A model generated the notes under the pieces. It saw nothing but the letters and a program-made list of their open reading frames with translations, had not been told where the DNA came from and made no database searches. From Pyropia haitanensis (Eukaryota; Rhodophyta; Bangiophyceae; Bangiales; Bangiaceae), in NCBI GenBank assembly GCA_008729055.1, contig SDUX01000002.1, positions 1,430,496 to 1,494,495 of the forward strand: a DNA stretch of 64,000 bases, given 5' to 3'. The position numbers and the translations under genes are program-made. Every line of letters begins with the position of its first letter. The stretch's first letter is position 1. Of this stretch, positions 1-9,855 are shown piece after piece.

Positions 1-163
1 TCCTCCCCGCCAACCTCCCCGCCCGCGTGCCAACTACCCCCCCCGTACGCCAATCTCCCTGCTCCCACTGCCAACCCCCCCCCCCCCCCCGCCCCTCCCC
101 TCCGCCAACCTCCCTCCCCTCGCCCGTTTCCCACCACCTCCCTCTCCACCCACCACCACCGCC
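1..163 (+). promoter_or_regulatory. pyrimidine-rich leader of the GST gene
   Basis: This stretch is almost purely C-rich and repeats a short GCCAACCTCCC-like word several times, near 10-20, 32-42, 50-58, 69-76 and 103-114. It ends in CCGCCATGG around the GST start codon, a good eukaryotic initiation context. I see no TATA box. It is probably the 5' UTR and core promoter, and the repeated word may be a regulatory or simply slippage-derived motif. Confidence 0.35.
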
Positions 164-952
164 ATGGAGAACCGGCCGACGGCGGCGCCCCGTCATGAGC
201 GCCCCCTCCCCCGTGGCACCCACCCTCTGCAGCTCTACTCGTGCGCGACGCCCAACGGCCAAAAGGTGACCATCGCGCTCGAGGCGGCGGGCGCCGCGTA
301 CGATGCGCACTTCACGGACATCTTTGCGGGCGACCAGTTTGGCGCGGCGTTTACCGCGGCGTGCCCCAACCAAAAGATCCCGCTGCTGATTGACACGGCC
401 GGGCCGGCGGCCGACGGGTCCACGGCGGCGACGGCCGCCGCCCCGGCCGACTTTGCTGTCATGGAGTCGGGCGCCATCCTCCTGTACATTGCCGAAAAGT
501 TCCCCGCGTCGGGGCTGCTGCCGACTGACCCCGCCGCCCGCGCGGTGGCGCTGCAGTGGCTCTTTTGGGTGGCGGGCGCGGCGCCCTACCTCGGCCAGTA
601 CGGGCACTTTAAGGTGTACGCCAAGGAGCGCATCCCGTACGGGGTGGCGCGGTACGAGATGGAGGCGTGTCGGCTGCTCGACGTGATGGACCGGCGGCTG
701 GCGGACTCCGCGTGGCTCGGCGGCGCCACCTTTAGCGTGGCCGACTGCGCGGCCTACCCGTGGGTGGTGTGCCTCGACAAGTACTACAAGGCCGCCGCGG
801 AGACCCGCCTCGCCGACCGCGAGCACCTGCAGCGGTGGATGGCGGCATGCGCGGCGCTGCCGGCGGTGAAGAAGGGGATGGTCATCAACGCGATTGACAA
901 GGATGCCGAGTTCCACGAGTACAGCACCGCGGGGACGGCGGCTGACGCGTGA
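164..952 (+). CDS. glutathione S-transferase, Nu/Ure2p-like class
   Basis: A 262-residue soluble GST, close to the normal family length. The thioredoxin-fold half (about residues 20-110) has LYSCATPNGQKVTIALE, in which the TPNGxK loop is typical of the Nu (YfcG/YghU) and Ure2p group, then NQKIPLLID with the expected cis-proline, then MESGAILLYIAEKF, whose Glu-Ser pair binds the glutathione gamma-glutamyl group. The helical half (about 115-240) includes QWLFW, GQYGHF and WLGGATFSVADCAAYPW. The family conjugates or reduces substrates with glutathione, often as a disulfide-bond oxidoreductase in the cytosol. The start at 164 has a strong GCCGCCATGG-like context. The frame is clean and has no long homopolymers. 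It converges on the AIF-like gene. Family assignment is secure; substrate is unknown. Confidence 0.93.
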   Translation: MENRPTAAPRHERPLPRGTHPLQLYSCATPNGQKVTIALEAAGAAYDAHFTDIFAGDQFGAAFTAACPNQKIPLLIDTAGPAADGSTAATAAAPADFAVMESGAILLYIAEKFPASGLLPTDPAARAVALQWLFWVAGAAPYLGQYGHFKVYAKERIPYGVARYEMEACRLLDVMDRRLADSAWLGGATFSVADCAAYPWVVCLDKYYKAAAETRLADREHLQRWMAACAALPAVKKGMVINAIDKDAEFHEYSTAGTAADA

Positions 953-1199
953 GACAGCCTTTGCGTGGAGCGGGGGGGGAGGGTGGGCCTATTGTAGTGC
1001 GCAGGAATGCAGCCCCTGTCCTTGCGCCGGCGGGGGGTGGGGGTCGGGAGAGCGGGGGGGGAGAGGGAGTTGCAGCGCAGCAGAGTGGGGATGGAGGATA
1101 GCTGCCGGCGCCCTCATGCACAGGTTCGAAGCCCCTGTCATTGCACCGGCGGCGCACCCCCCCTAACCCAGACGCCACGGCGTGCGCGCCCACCTGCCG
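953..1199. repeat. intergenic spacer with a 23-bp direct repeat
   Basis: This is the short spacer between the convergent GST and AIF-like genes. It contains a 23-bp direct repeat: AGCCCCTGTCCTTGCGCCGG... at 1011-1033 and a copy at 1130-1152 with two mismatches. The second copy is preceded by CAGGTTCGAAG, which resembles a tRNA T-arm, but no D-arm or acceptor partner is present. I see no gene here. Confidence 0.5.
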
Positions 1200-1566
1200 C
1201 TACTCGACCCGCCCCGGGCTGCCGTGGCGCCCCCCCGACAGCACCCACGTGTACGCGTCGGCCTTTGGGTCCCCACCTCCCGCGCCGAGCACGGGCCCCG
1301 CCGCCCACAGCACCTCCCCCCCCCCCTGCCGGTGGCGGCACCGTCCGCCTCGGCCCGGCGGCGCGGGAGGGTGTGGCGGAGCCCCCCCCCACGGGGCACC
1401 CGCCCCGCGCCCGCCGCGACCGCCGCGAGCGCCGCCTTGAGCGCCTCCGCCCCCGGCGGCACCGCGCCGAGGCCGCCCGCGCCGCCCACCGCCGCCCACA
1501 CCGCCTCGGCGGTGGCGGCCACGTCCGCGGCGCCGCGCTCGGCGGCGGCCGCAGCGGCGCCCGCCG

Positions 1567-1604
<38 letters not shown>

Positions 1605-3562
1605 TCTTCCTCCTCGGCCCACACCACGACGGCCACGACGGCGCGGTCGCCGCCGTTGCCCCCCCCCCCCGGCCGCCGGTCAAGTAAAAGACGACGCCGC
1701 GGCCCCCCCCAGGAGCCCACACGCCAACCGTCTCGGCGCGGCCGTCCGGGTCGCCGACGACGCCGAGCGTGAGGCCCGCGACGCCCACCGCCGCGGCGGG
1801 CGGCGGCGACCGCGCCGCGACGCGGCCGCCGCCCATGTTGGCCGCCGCCGCCGCGCCGGTCGCCGCCGCCGCGCGGACGCCCCAGCCGGGTGGCGGTAGT
1901 GCGTCGCCCGCGACGTACACATCACGGGCGGCGGCGAGCTCGGGGCCGGGGGTGGGAGAGAGGAGGCCAGAGGTGTCGGCCAGCCGGGGGGGGGGAAGCG
2001 TATCACCGCCGCCGTTGCCGTCGCCGCCGCCAAGCGGCGGGGGTGGTGGGGGGGGAGAGGGGGGGGGGAGGGGGGGGCGCCCGGGCCGCCCAGGAAGGGT
2101 GACGCCGCCACCGCAACCACGGGCGCGGCCGGCGCGGTGGCGCCTTCACCCCCCCCTCCAGGATGCGTCGCGGCGAGCAGCACCCAGTCCGTGCGGAAGC
2201 TGCCCGTCACCCCCCCATCGTACGTCGCGACGGTATGGACAGCGAGCTCGTCCGGCACGTCACCCGCTGCCATCCCCCCCGCCCCATCACCCCGCCGCGG
2301 CCGGCAGTGCACGTGGCGCAGCCGCATGTACGGCACGACGGTGACCCCCCCCCCCCGCAGCCGCCGCGACAGCGCGGCGGCCAGCCACGGCGGCAGCACC
2401 CCCCGAGCAGCGCCGGCCCCGGCACGACCACCGTGACGCGGTGGCCCGCGGCGGCGACCGCCGACGCGGCCGCGGCGGCCGCCCAGCCGCCGCCCACGAC
2501 GGTCACGTGGGCGGCGGTGGCGCCGCCGCCACCGTGAGCGGCGTCTGGGGGGGGGCGGCGGTCAGGCCGGCGACCGCCGCGGCGACCGCGTCGGGGCACG
2601 CCGCGACGCGGGCGGCGGCGGTGGGGGCGATGAGGTTGGGGGGGGGGGGGGGGTGGGCGGCCCCACCGCCAGCAGCAGTGACCCGTACGTGACGGTGACG
2701 TGCGTCGGGGGGGAGGGGGGCGCCGCGGCTGACGCGGTGGGGCAGGCAGGGCGCGGGCGGTTGCCCCCGCCGGCGGCCGCTCCTGCAAACGCGTCGGCGC
2801 CGCCGTCGACGCCGCCGCCACCGCCGCTGCCGCTAGCGGTAGCACCCCCAGGGGGTGGGGGGACCGGGTCGCTCCCGGCGTCCCCCCCCCCGCCCCGGGC
2901 ACCCAAAACGAGAGCGTCCGCTCCGCCGCGGACAGCGCGGTGGCGACCCCCCCCCGGACCAGCGTCCGGTGCGGCGCGTCGTCGGCAAAGAGGGTGGTGG
3001 GAAACGCGGCGGGAACAGCCGCCGCCGCGGCGGCGGCAGTGAGGGTGGTAGACGTGGCGGCCGCGGCGGACGCGGCGGCGGTGGCGGACGTGGCGGCGGT
3101 GGCGGACGTGGCGGTGGCCGCGGCGGGGGTGGTGGCGCCGCCGACGCGGGCCGCGACGACGAGCAGGGACGCGTCGGGGTGGGCGGCCGCGAGCGTCGCC
3201 GCCGCCGCCGCCGCCGCGGGGCCGCCACCAACAATGGCGTAGGTGTAGTGGGAGTGGATGAGTGGGGCGGCGGATGCCGCCGCGCGGGCACCGCCCGGGG
3301 CGGCAGCACCACCGCCGCCAGTGACGGTGGTGGCGGGTGGGGGGGCGGGACCGGCTGGGGGGGGCAAGCCGCGGCCGCACGCGTCCGCCGGCGGGGACAC
3401 TGGGCGGGCGGGCGACGGCGGCGCGTCGGCCGCCGCCGCCGGGGGGGCGCCCACCAGGGGGCCGCCGCCGCCGCCGCCGCCGCCGCCACCGCCGCCGCCG
3501 ACCGCCCACCGCGCCGCGACGGTGCCGACACGCTGCCGCCGCCGCCGCCGCCACCGCCGCAG

Positions 3563-3594
<32 letters not shown>

Positions 3595-3861
3595 GCCGCG
3601 GGCCGCCGCGGCGGCCGCCGCGGCCGCCGCCGACGCGGCGACCGCCGCCGGCGCGGCCGCCGCGGTGCCCACCGCCCGGGGCGTCACGGGTGGCGGCGGC
3701 CGCCGCCGCGGCCGCCGCCGCCCGCCGCCACCGCCGCCCGCCGCCGCCGCCGCCGCCGCCGCGGCAGCGGCTGGCGGGGCGGACCGGCCGGCCGCGGCGG
3801 CGGCGGCGGCGGCGGCGGCGGTCGCCGCCGCGACGGCCGGGCGGCTACAGGCGGCGAGCAT
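1200..3861 (-). CDS. AIF-like FAD/NADH oxidoreductase, frame interrupted at homopolymers
   Basis: Conserved pieces occur in the correct order on the minus strand but in different frames. They are an alanine-rich N-terminus from ATG 3861; an FAD Rossmann motif YAIVGGGPAAAAAA near 3240; YGSLLLAVG near 2690; a second, NAD-binding Rossmann motif VTVVGGGWAAAA near 2510; RGGGVTVVPYMRLR near 2330; MYVAGDA near 1915; GRGVVFYL near 1710; and a tail ending YTWVLSGGRHGSPGRVE at 1200. VAGDA, AANM and GVVFYL in this order match the C-terminal half of apoptosis-inducing factor, a mitochondrial NADH-dependent flavoprotein. The alanine-rich start could be a targeting peptide. About seven frame changes occur, mostly at C or G runs such as 2345-2356. 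This is either a sequencing/assembly problem or a decayed gene. Introns could account for some breaks but I see no convincing splice sites. Confidence 0.62.
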
Positions 3862-4567
3862 TGGGTGAGATGGGGAGGGGCGCGGGGGGGGGGGGAGGGG
3901 GGAAGATCCACACGACTGGGGGAAGCGGGGGAGCCGGGGTGGGGGCGAGCCCCCACGGACGGCTGGTGGTGGCGGCGCCGGCCGCGACGACCGCGGCGGG
4001 CGCTCGGGGCGACGCCGCCCAACGTTGGCGTGGCGGCCGCCGTTCCACCCGCGCCCCGGGCCCGCGACCGCGAGCGCGCTGCCATACCGTGCGGCACCAT
4101 ACAGGTACGTGCGATTCGTCCCATTGGACGGGTTGATCTGCCGACGATGCACCTGTGCGGTTCGACGTGGACGCCCTGAAATTTGCATGCCTGAAAGCAC
4201 CCCTCCAAACGGTAGTGTCGTCTGCAATTTCCTGGATTTTGGTAGTTGAGCGCCACTCCCCGCTCGGTCCGTCGCCCGTTTGAACCGCACGTTGCCGTGG
4301 CTCTGTCGCTCCCGCCGTTCGCCCTCTGTCGCCTCGTCGCGAGGTCGCGGGTCGAGCGGGCCGCTACCAACGTTTCCCCCACTCCGCCCCACCCACGTCC
4401 CCGCCACCGCCGGCCACCGCCGACCACCGCCGACCACCGCCGACCACCGCCGGCCACCGCCGATCGCCGACCACCGCCGCCGGCCTCTGCTGTTGCCGTC
4501 CAGGGCCGCCCCCCCCCCCCCCACTCCCGCCGCCCCCGCGTCCCCTCTCGCCGCCCGCTTGCCCGTC
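3862..4567. promoter_or_regulatory. divergent intergenic region with a 10-bp tandem repeat
   Basis: The region separates the AIF-like gene (leftward) from an uncharacterised gene (rightward), so it should hold both promoters. The part from about 4080 to 4260 is clearly less GC-rich than its surroundings. At 4403-4478 a 10-bp unit, CCACCGCCGA with small variants, is repeated about six times in tandem. A CAGGTACGTG near 4102 matches the GTACGT donor used by introns elsewhere in the window, so a 5' UTR intron of the rightward gene is possible. Confidence 0.4.
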
Positions 4568-5204
4568 ATGATGACGTCCCAGCCGGCCCCGTTGGCCGCC
4601 GCCACCCCCGCCGCCGCCCCCGCCGCCGCCGGCCGCCGCCGTCGCCGTCGTCGGCCGGCCGCGTCGGCCGCGTCGGCGGCGTCTCCCACCCCCCCCCCGC
4701 CAAGCGCCGGCGCCATGGCGCGGCGGCCGCCGCGGCGGCCGCCGGCGACGGGGCCCCCACGCGTGCCGCGGCGGCCACCCCAGCGGCGGCACGGGCGGCC
4801 AAGCGCCGCCGCACCGCCCCGCCGTCGACGCCGGGCGGCGGGGGGGGGGGGGACGCAAGCGCCGGCGGGACCCGGAAGCGACGCCGCCGCCATTGGCGCC
4901 GCCGATGACGGCGGCTGCGGCAGCGGCGGCGACGGCGGCTGCAGCGGCGGCGGCGGCGGCGGCAGCGGCAGCGTCGACGGCGGCGGCGCCATCGTCACCG
5001 TCCATGTCGTCTGCGGCAAAGCGGTGGCGGCGACGGCACCCGGCGGCGGCGGCGGCTGCGGCGGCGAGGGCGGCGGGGGCGCCGCCGCCGCCGCCCGCTC
5101 CCCCCCCTCCCCCCGCCCCCGCCGCGGGCGCGCCGTCGGTGGACCCCCACGATGGGGACGTGGTGATGGGCGACGCGACCGCCGACGTTGACGGCGGCGG
5201 CGGC

Positions 5205-5254
<50 letters not shown>

Positions 5255-5605
5255 GGCCGGTCGGCGGCGGCACCGGCGGCGGCCGGTGCGGGTACCCGCC
5301 AAAGCGGTGGTGCGGGGCTGGCGGCTGGGCGGTGCCGCCGTCGCGGGGGTGCTCGACGCGCTCGAGCGGGGGGGGGGGCGACCGCGTCGCCGGCCGCGTC
5401 GCCGGCGGTCGCGGCAGCTGCCGCGGCGGCAGCGGCGGCGGCAGCAGCGGCGGCGGCGGCGGCGGCGCCAGGAGGGGGCGCCCGTGGTCGCCACGCCGCG
5501 CCGCCACGCGAGGCGGCACGTGGGGGAACGTCACCACCGCCGCCGCACCCGCCCCCGCCCGCCGAGGAGCCCGTGGTGGTGGACGCGACCGCCGCGGCGG
5601 CAGAC

Positions 5606-5639
<34 letters not shown>

Positions 5640-5866
5640 GGGCAGGGCCGGCGGGGGCGGCGGGGGCGCGGGGTGCCCCCCCCCCCGGGGCGTCCAGCGC
5701 GCCCCCCCCCCCCTCGTCAGCCGGCGCGCCGCCCGCGCCGCCGCAGGGGTACCTCGCGGTGCTGGGCGACGGCAGCTGCCTCCTCCGCGTTGTCGACGGG
5801 GGGGTGGTGCGCGAGTACGCGGTGCCGAGTACGGCTGCCGCGATGGCCGCGGCGGGGCTCACCTAG
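4568..5866 (+). CDS. hypothetical alanine/glycine-rich protein with basic stretches
   Basis: I do not recognise this gene. A start at 4568 (MMTSQPAPLAAATPA) is followed by alanine-, glycine- and arginine-rich low-complexity sequence. The more protein-like pieces are DPHDGDVVMGDATADVD near 5145-5195, RVPAKAVVRGWRLGGAAVAG near 5290-5350, and a C-terminus GYLAVLGDGSCLLRVVDGG...AAAGLT ending at 5866. These lie in more than one frame, so at least two frame changes near GGC runs and G tracts must be assumed. Basic clusters such as KRRR/KRWRRR could be nuclear localisation signals. The exact boundaries and even the reading frame are uncertain. Confidence 0.35.
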
Positions 5867-7154
5867 AGCAGAGGATTTGTTGTGTGGAGGGGCGGGCTGT
5901 GCGTGGGGAGGTGGCGATGGCGGTGGGGGAGGCCTCGGGTGGAGCGGCGTGGGGTGAGGTGCGGTGGTGTGGGGGGGGGGAGGGTGACGACTTGCAACAG
6001 GGCGATGGGGTGCTGGTCGCAGGGGGGCGGGGATGGGCGAGGGTCCCACGGGGGAGGGAGCGGTAGTGCGCTTGGGGGGGCGGGTCAGGGGCAGAACGCG
6101 ACGTTTCTTCCAATGGAAACGGGTGGGGGGGGGGGGATGGGGGCATGGTTTGGGGTGGGCTGCTGCGCCGGCGCGAGAGCTGCTGGCCACGCCGGCGTGC
6201 GCGTCCCGTGGTTTGCTTCCGTCCCACCACCCTCCTCTGCTCATGCTTCTGTTTGCCACACCACGCTTGGCACCCAGCCACGCGGGACGGCGACATGGCC
6301 CCTGCCGTTGCCGTACGCGTTTGCCAACGGGAAGAGGGGCGGTGGCGGTGGGAGGAGGGGGAGGAGCTTGTCCACCACGGAGGCAGATCGTCGTGATGGG
6401 CGGCCGCAACGGTGCGGTTGCCGCCTGCCGTTGATGACGAGGACCGCGGTCACGGGGGTGCCGTCCCGTCGGCCCCTCCCCCGCCAATCCACGTGGCGAA
6501 TCGTCTGCCGCGGGCCAGTTGGCGGGTGCAGCCGCCCAATGGGCCGCCGCGGCGCGCACGGGGGCGTATCCCCACGTGGCGCAATCCCGGCCGTCCGTGT
6601 CCGCACCGTGGTGGGGCGCGGCCTTGCGGGCCGCTGCTTCCACTCTGCCGCCCGCAAGCGCGCGGCCTACCGTGGGGGGCACAGAGGGGGGGGGGGGGGG
6701 CGCGCAGCACACTAAACAAACGCACCCTGACTCGACGTCCGCCCACTGTTCAGCCGTTGGGTCGCGCCACCATCGCCGCCCCGGGCAAGTCGACTCACGG
6801 ACGTCCGCTGGCACAGCGGCGCACCCTCAGCCGGCGCCACCCTGGGCTTGTCCACCGTCCTGGTTTTTGTTCTTGGTCGTCTGCCACCGTCCTCCCCGCC
6901 CCTCCTCCCGCTCGGCGACTGCTGCCGTCGTGCTTGCTGCCCACCTCTTCCTCCCCCCCACTTCCGGTCGTCCCCGGTCGCCCCCAGCTGCAGGTAGTCG
7001 CTGCGGCCCATGCCACGCGCATCACCCCCCCTCGACCACTGACGGTGCGTGCCGCCGGCCTTGACGGGCGGCCGTGTGGGCGTCGGTTACCCGTTGCCTG
7101 CACGGCGCCACGTTGCCGCTCTCCTTCGTCACCCCGCCCGCCCGCCAGCCCGGT
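5867..7154. other. intergenic region, no gene seen
   Basis: About 1.3 kb between two rightward genes. It has G-rich stretches (5950-6140, 6680-6700) and a somewhat less GC-rich centre (6090-6330). No ORF with protein-like composition, tRNA or hairpin stood out. It presumably holds the 3' UTR of the upstream gene and the promoter of the VHL-domain gene. Confidence 0.4.
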
Positions 7155-8078
7155 ATGGCCGGCCCGGGCGGCGTGCCCCCCGCCGCGTGGGCGGTGGCTA
7201 CCCCGCTCACCGCGGCTACGCCTAGCGGCGGCCGCCGGCCGCGGCTTCGGTGGCGGCAGCCGCCGCCGCCGCCACCCCTCGCGGCCGCGGCCTCACCCCG
7301 CCTGGCCGTCGTGGCGCGTTGCGCGGCTGGCGGCAACGGCGGCGGCGGCGGCGGCGCCGGTAGCCGCGGTGGGCGGCCGCACCCCTCCCCCATGCAGCGC
7401 GCGGCGGCGGCCGCTGCAGCCGCGGCGGCGGCCGTGTCGCTGACGCTGTTTGCCCCTCCCCCCCCCCCGCGGCGGCGCTCGTCGCGGAACCTCCCCCCCT
7501 GTACGCCACCTCCTTCATCGCGGCGCGGTCCCCCCCCGCGCTGAGCCCCCGGTGGGACCTCCGCTCGACGTCCTCGACGGAGGCGACGCTGCTGCTCATC
7601 ACCAACGACACGCCGTCGACGGTGGTGGGCCTCTGGTGGGTCGGCTACGACGGCAAGGAGGTGGCGTACGCGTCGCTCGCGCCGGGCGCCACGCACATCC
7701 AGCCGACCTTTGCGTCGCACGTGTGGGTGGTGCGCGCGCACGACACGGCGGCGGTGCTGGGGATGGTCGTGGGGGGCGCCGACCCGCTCGCGCTGGTCGT
7801 TGCGGAGCCGGCCGGCGGCGTTGGGGGGGGGGGAACGGGGGGGTCGGCGCCGTCGAGGAGCGCCCCATCAGCGGCGGCCGCGCCGCGGCGGTGACGCCCG
7901 AGTACATCCGGCTGTTTGCCGAGGGCGCGCGGGATATGCAGCAGGGCTCCCGCCGGGGGGGGGAGGGGGGGGGGACGAGGGCGGCTTTGGGCCGTCGGGG
8001 CCCGCCAATGCCAACCGCCTGGACGCGCTGCGCGTGGCGCTGGCGGTGGCCTCTCGGGGGGGGGGGCGGAGCTTGTGA
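7155..8078 (+). CDS. VHL beta-domain protein, frame interrupted at homopolymers
   Basis: The section around 7545-7800 encodes a pVHL-type beta domain: LLLITNDTPSTVVGLWW, YDGKEVAYASLAPGATH, then IQPTFASHVWVVRAHD. This is the order found in human VHL (asparagine-rich strand, WxxYDG/FDG, PPG turn, HxWxF/V). In animals this domain binds hydroxyproline peptides within an E3 ubiquitin ligase. In other lineages it occurs alone with unknown partners. An N-terminal alanine-rich segment starts at ATG 7155. The frame must shift at the C run near 7459, at the G run near 7830, and again near 7970 to reach a plausible C-terminus (TPEYIRLFAEGARDMQQ, then LDALRVALAVASRGGGRSL). No elongin-binding alpha domain is evident. 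The domain call is good; gene boundaries are inferred. Confidence 0.7.
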
Positions 8079-8385
8079 AGGGGGGGGGGGACTGAACGTC
8101 GACAGACCGTGGCCATGGAACCCCCCCCCCCCCCCCCCCTGTTGCATGTACATATTCTCTACCAGGGGGGAGGGGCGGCGTCAAGCCCGCGGGGCTGGTG
8201 CATTGGACTGGGGGTGTAGGAGCTGCCGTTGCTGGGGATGTTTTCTTTTTTGGTTGTGAACAGTTTTTTCCTATTTTCTGGAGGGATTCGTACCGCTCCC
8301 CATCTGCTCGCAATTCTCTGTCGTCGCCGCCCGCGCCCGTCCGTCACACCGCTTCCCCCGCCACGCAGGCGCCGTTGTGCCACCC
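8079..8385. other. convergent intergenic spacer
   Basis: This is the 3' spacer between the VHL-domain gene and the MATE gene. It holds a C run of about 18 at 8120-8138 and a less GC-rich T-rich patch (8240-8290, TTTTCTTTTTTGG and similar) that may serve 3'-end formation for one or both genes. I see nothing else in it. Confidence 0.35.
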
Positions 8386-9855
8386 CTACTCGTTGCCTTC
8401 TCTGGTCGCGTTGACGCTGCCGTACCCTCCCAGCTCCCCTCCACCCCCAGGCAGTGCCCAGGACAAGGGCAGGGGCAGGCCGAGGCGGCGCAGCGCGCGG
8501 CGGGACTGGTCCTCCCAGTCGGTGCGGACGGCGACGGCGACCATGACGCCGACGAGCGTCGCCTTGCCCACCGCCAGTCCCACCCACATGCCGCCCAGCG
8601 CGCCGCCCGGCATGCCCGCCGCGGCGGCCGCCGACGCCAGTCGCGCCGCGAACGGCAGGATAAACATCCAGTAGCCGACCAGGTAGATAACGGCGCCCAG
8701 CTGCTGGCGGCCACTGCCCCGCAGCACCCGCCCAAAAATCGCCAGCGCCGCGTCAGCCGCGACAAACGCGGCGACCGCCGGCGCGATGCCGCGGAGGAGC
8801 ACCACCACCGCCCCGTTGGCGCTGTACAGCCGCGGCCACAGCGACCGGCCGCCGAAGAGGCCCGCCGCGGCGGTCCCACCCGCGGTGATGGCAAGCGCAG
8901 CGGCGACCCAGCACGCGCGCCGGGCGCCCGCCGGCGACGCGGCGCCGAGCGCGTTGCCGACGCGCGTCAGCACGGCCATGCCCACCGACACGGGCGCCAT
9001 GTAGCACAAAAAGGCCACGTTCATCGCGACAACGTGCGCGGCGAGCGCCGCCGCGTCGCCCGCGCGGGCCATGAGGAAGGTCGTCACCTCGAGCGCCCAC
9101 CACTCGGCGACGAGCACCGCCGCGCCGGGTAGCGCCAGCCGCCCGTACGCCAGCGCGGCGGCGGCGGCGGCGCGTGGCGCCCAGCCGCCCCACACCGTCG
9201 GGCCGAGGCCGACGGCGCGGACGAGGCACGCGAGGACGCCCAGCTGCAGCGCCGCCGCGGTCGCCGACGCGGCCGCCGAGCCCACCGCCCCCCCGCCCGC
9301 GGCAACGACAAACGCGGCGTGCAGGGCGACGTTGGTGGCCACCCCGACGACAGATGAGATCGTCATCGGCCACGCCACGCTCTGCGCCATCAGCGCCCGC
9401 TGGATGGGGTCCATCACCGCGTACGGGAGGAGCGCAAACGCGTAGACGCGGAGGTAGGCCACCGCCACCGCCGCCACTCGCGGCTGGTCCCCGCCGAGAA
9501 CGAGAGCCAGGAGCGGCCGCGGCCAGCCGACGAGGGCGATCAACAGCACGCCCACGTACGTCGCGTTAACAGCCACCCCTAGCTGTACGTACGAGCCCAC
9601 CTTGTGCGCCTCGCCCGCGCCAATCGCCGTCGCCGCGAGCGTACTCACCGCCGACGAGAGGCCCGCCATGGGCGACAGCGCCGCCACGTTGAATACGCTG
9701 ATGGCAACGTAGGCGCCGCCCAGGAGCGCCGCGTCGGGGTCCCGGCCGAGGAAGAGGGCGGCGACGGTAGACATGCCCGCCTCGGCCACGCCTGCTGCAA
9801 AGATGGGCCATGAGAGGGAGAGAAGGGCGCGTGCTTCGGCCTTGACAGCCCCCAT
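8386..9855 (-). CDS. MATE family multidrug/toxin efflux transporter
   Basis: A 489-residue polytopic membrane protein with roughly twelve hydrophobic segments in two related halves, the normal MATE length. Early segments include SWPIFAAGVAEAGMSTVAALF and GGAYVAISVFNVAALSPMAG, typical of the first MATE helices. PYAVMDPIQRALMAQ follows in the first half. The second half opens with EWWALEVTTFLMARAG and MNVAFLCYMAPVSVGMAVLT, and VGNALGA corresponds to the conserved RVGNxLGA motif. MATE proteins exchange Na+ or H+ for organic cations, flavonoids or citrate at the plasma or vacuolar membrane. I start at the ATG at 9855 (MGAVKAEARALL). The frame is clean. There is no evidence for the specific substrate. 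Confidence 0.92.
   Translation of the reverse strand: MGAVKAEARALLSLSWPIFAAGVAEAGMSTVAALFLGRDPDAALLGGAYVAISVFNVAALSPMAGLSSAVSTLAATAIGAGEAHKVGSYVQLGVAVNATYVGVLLIALVGWPRPLLALVLGGDQPRVAAVAVAYLRVYAFALLPYAVMDPIQRALMAQSVAWPMTISSVVGVATNVALHAAFVVAAGGGAVGSAAASATAAALQLGVLACLVRAVGLGPTVWGGWAPRAAAAAALAYGRLALPGAAVLVAEWWALEVTTFLMARAGDAAALAAHVVAMNVAFLCYMAPVSVGMAVLTRVGNALGAASPAGARRACWVAAALAITAGGTAAAGLFGGRSLWPRLYSANGAVVVLLRGIAPAVAAFVAADAALAIFGRVLRGSGRQQLGAVIYLVGYWMFILPFAARLASAAAAAGMPGGALGGMWVGLAVGKATLVGVMVAVAVRTDWEDQSRRALRRLGLPLPLSWALPGGGGELGGYGSVNATREGNE

Noticed and set aside
1121..1152. tRNA-like T-arm (CAGGTTCGAAGCCCCTG)
   Set aside because: No D-arm, anticodon arm or acceptor pairing can be formed around it. 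The segment is part of a direct repeat instead.
2833..5862. A 1,009-codon open frame on the minus strand
   Set aside because: It spans the divergent promoter region and the antisense of another gene. Only its last part, from ATG 3861, fits the N-terminus of the AIF-like gene.
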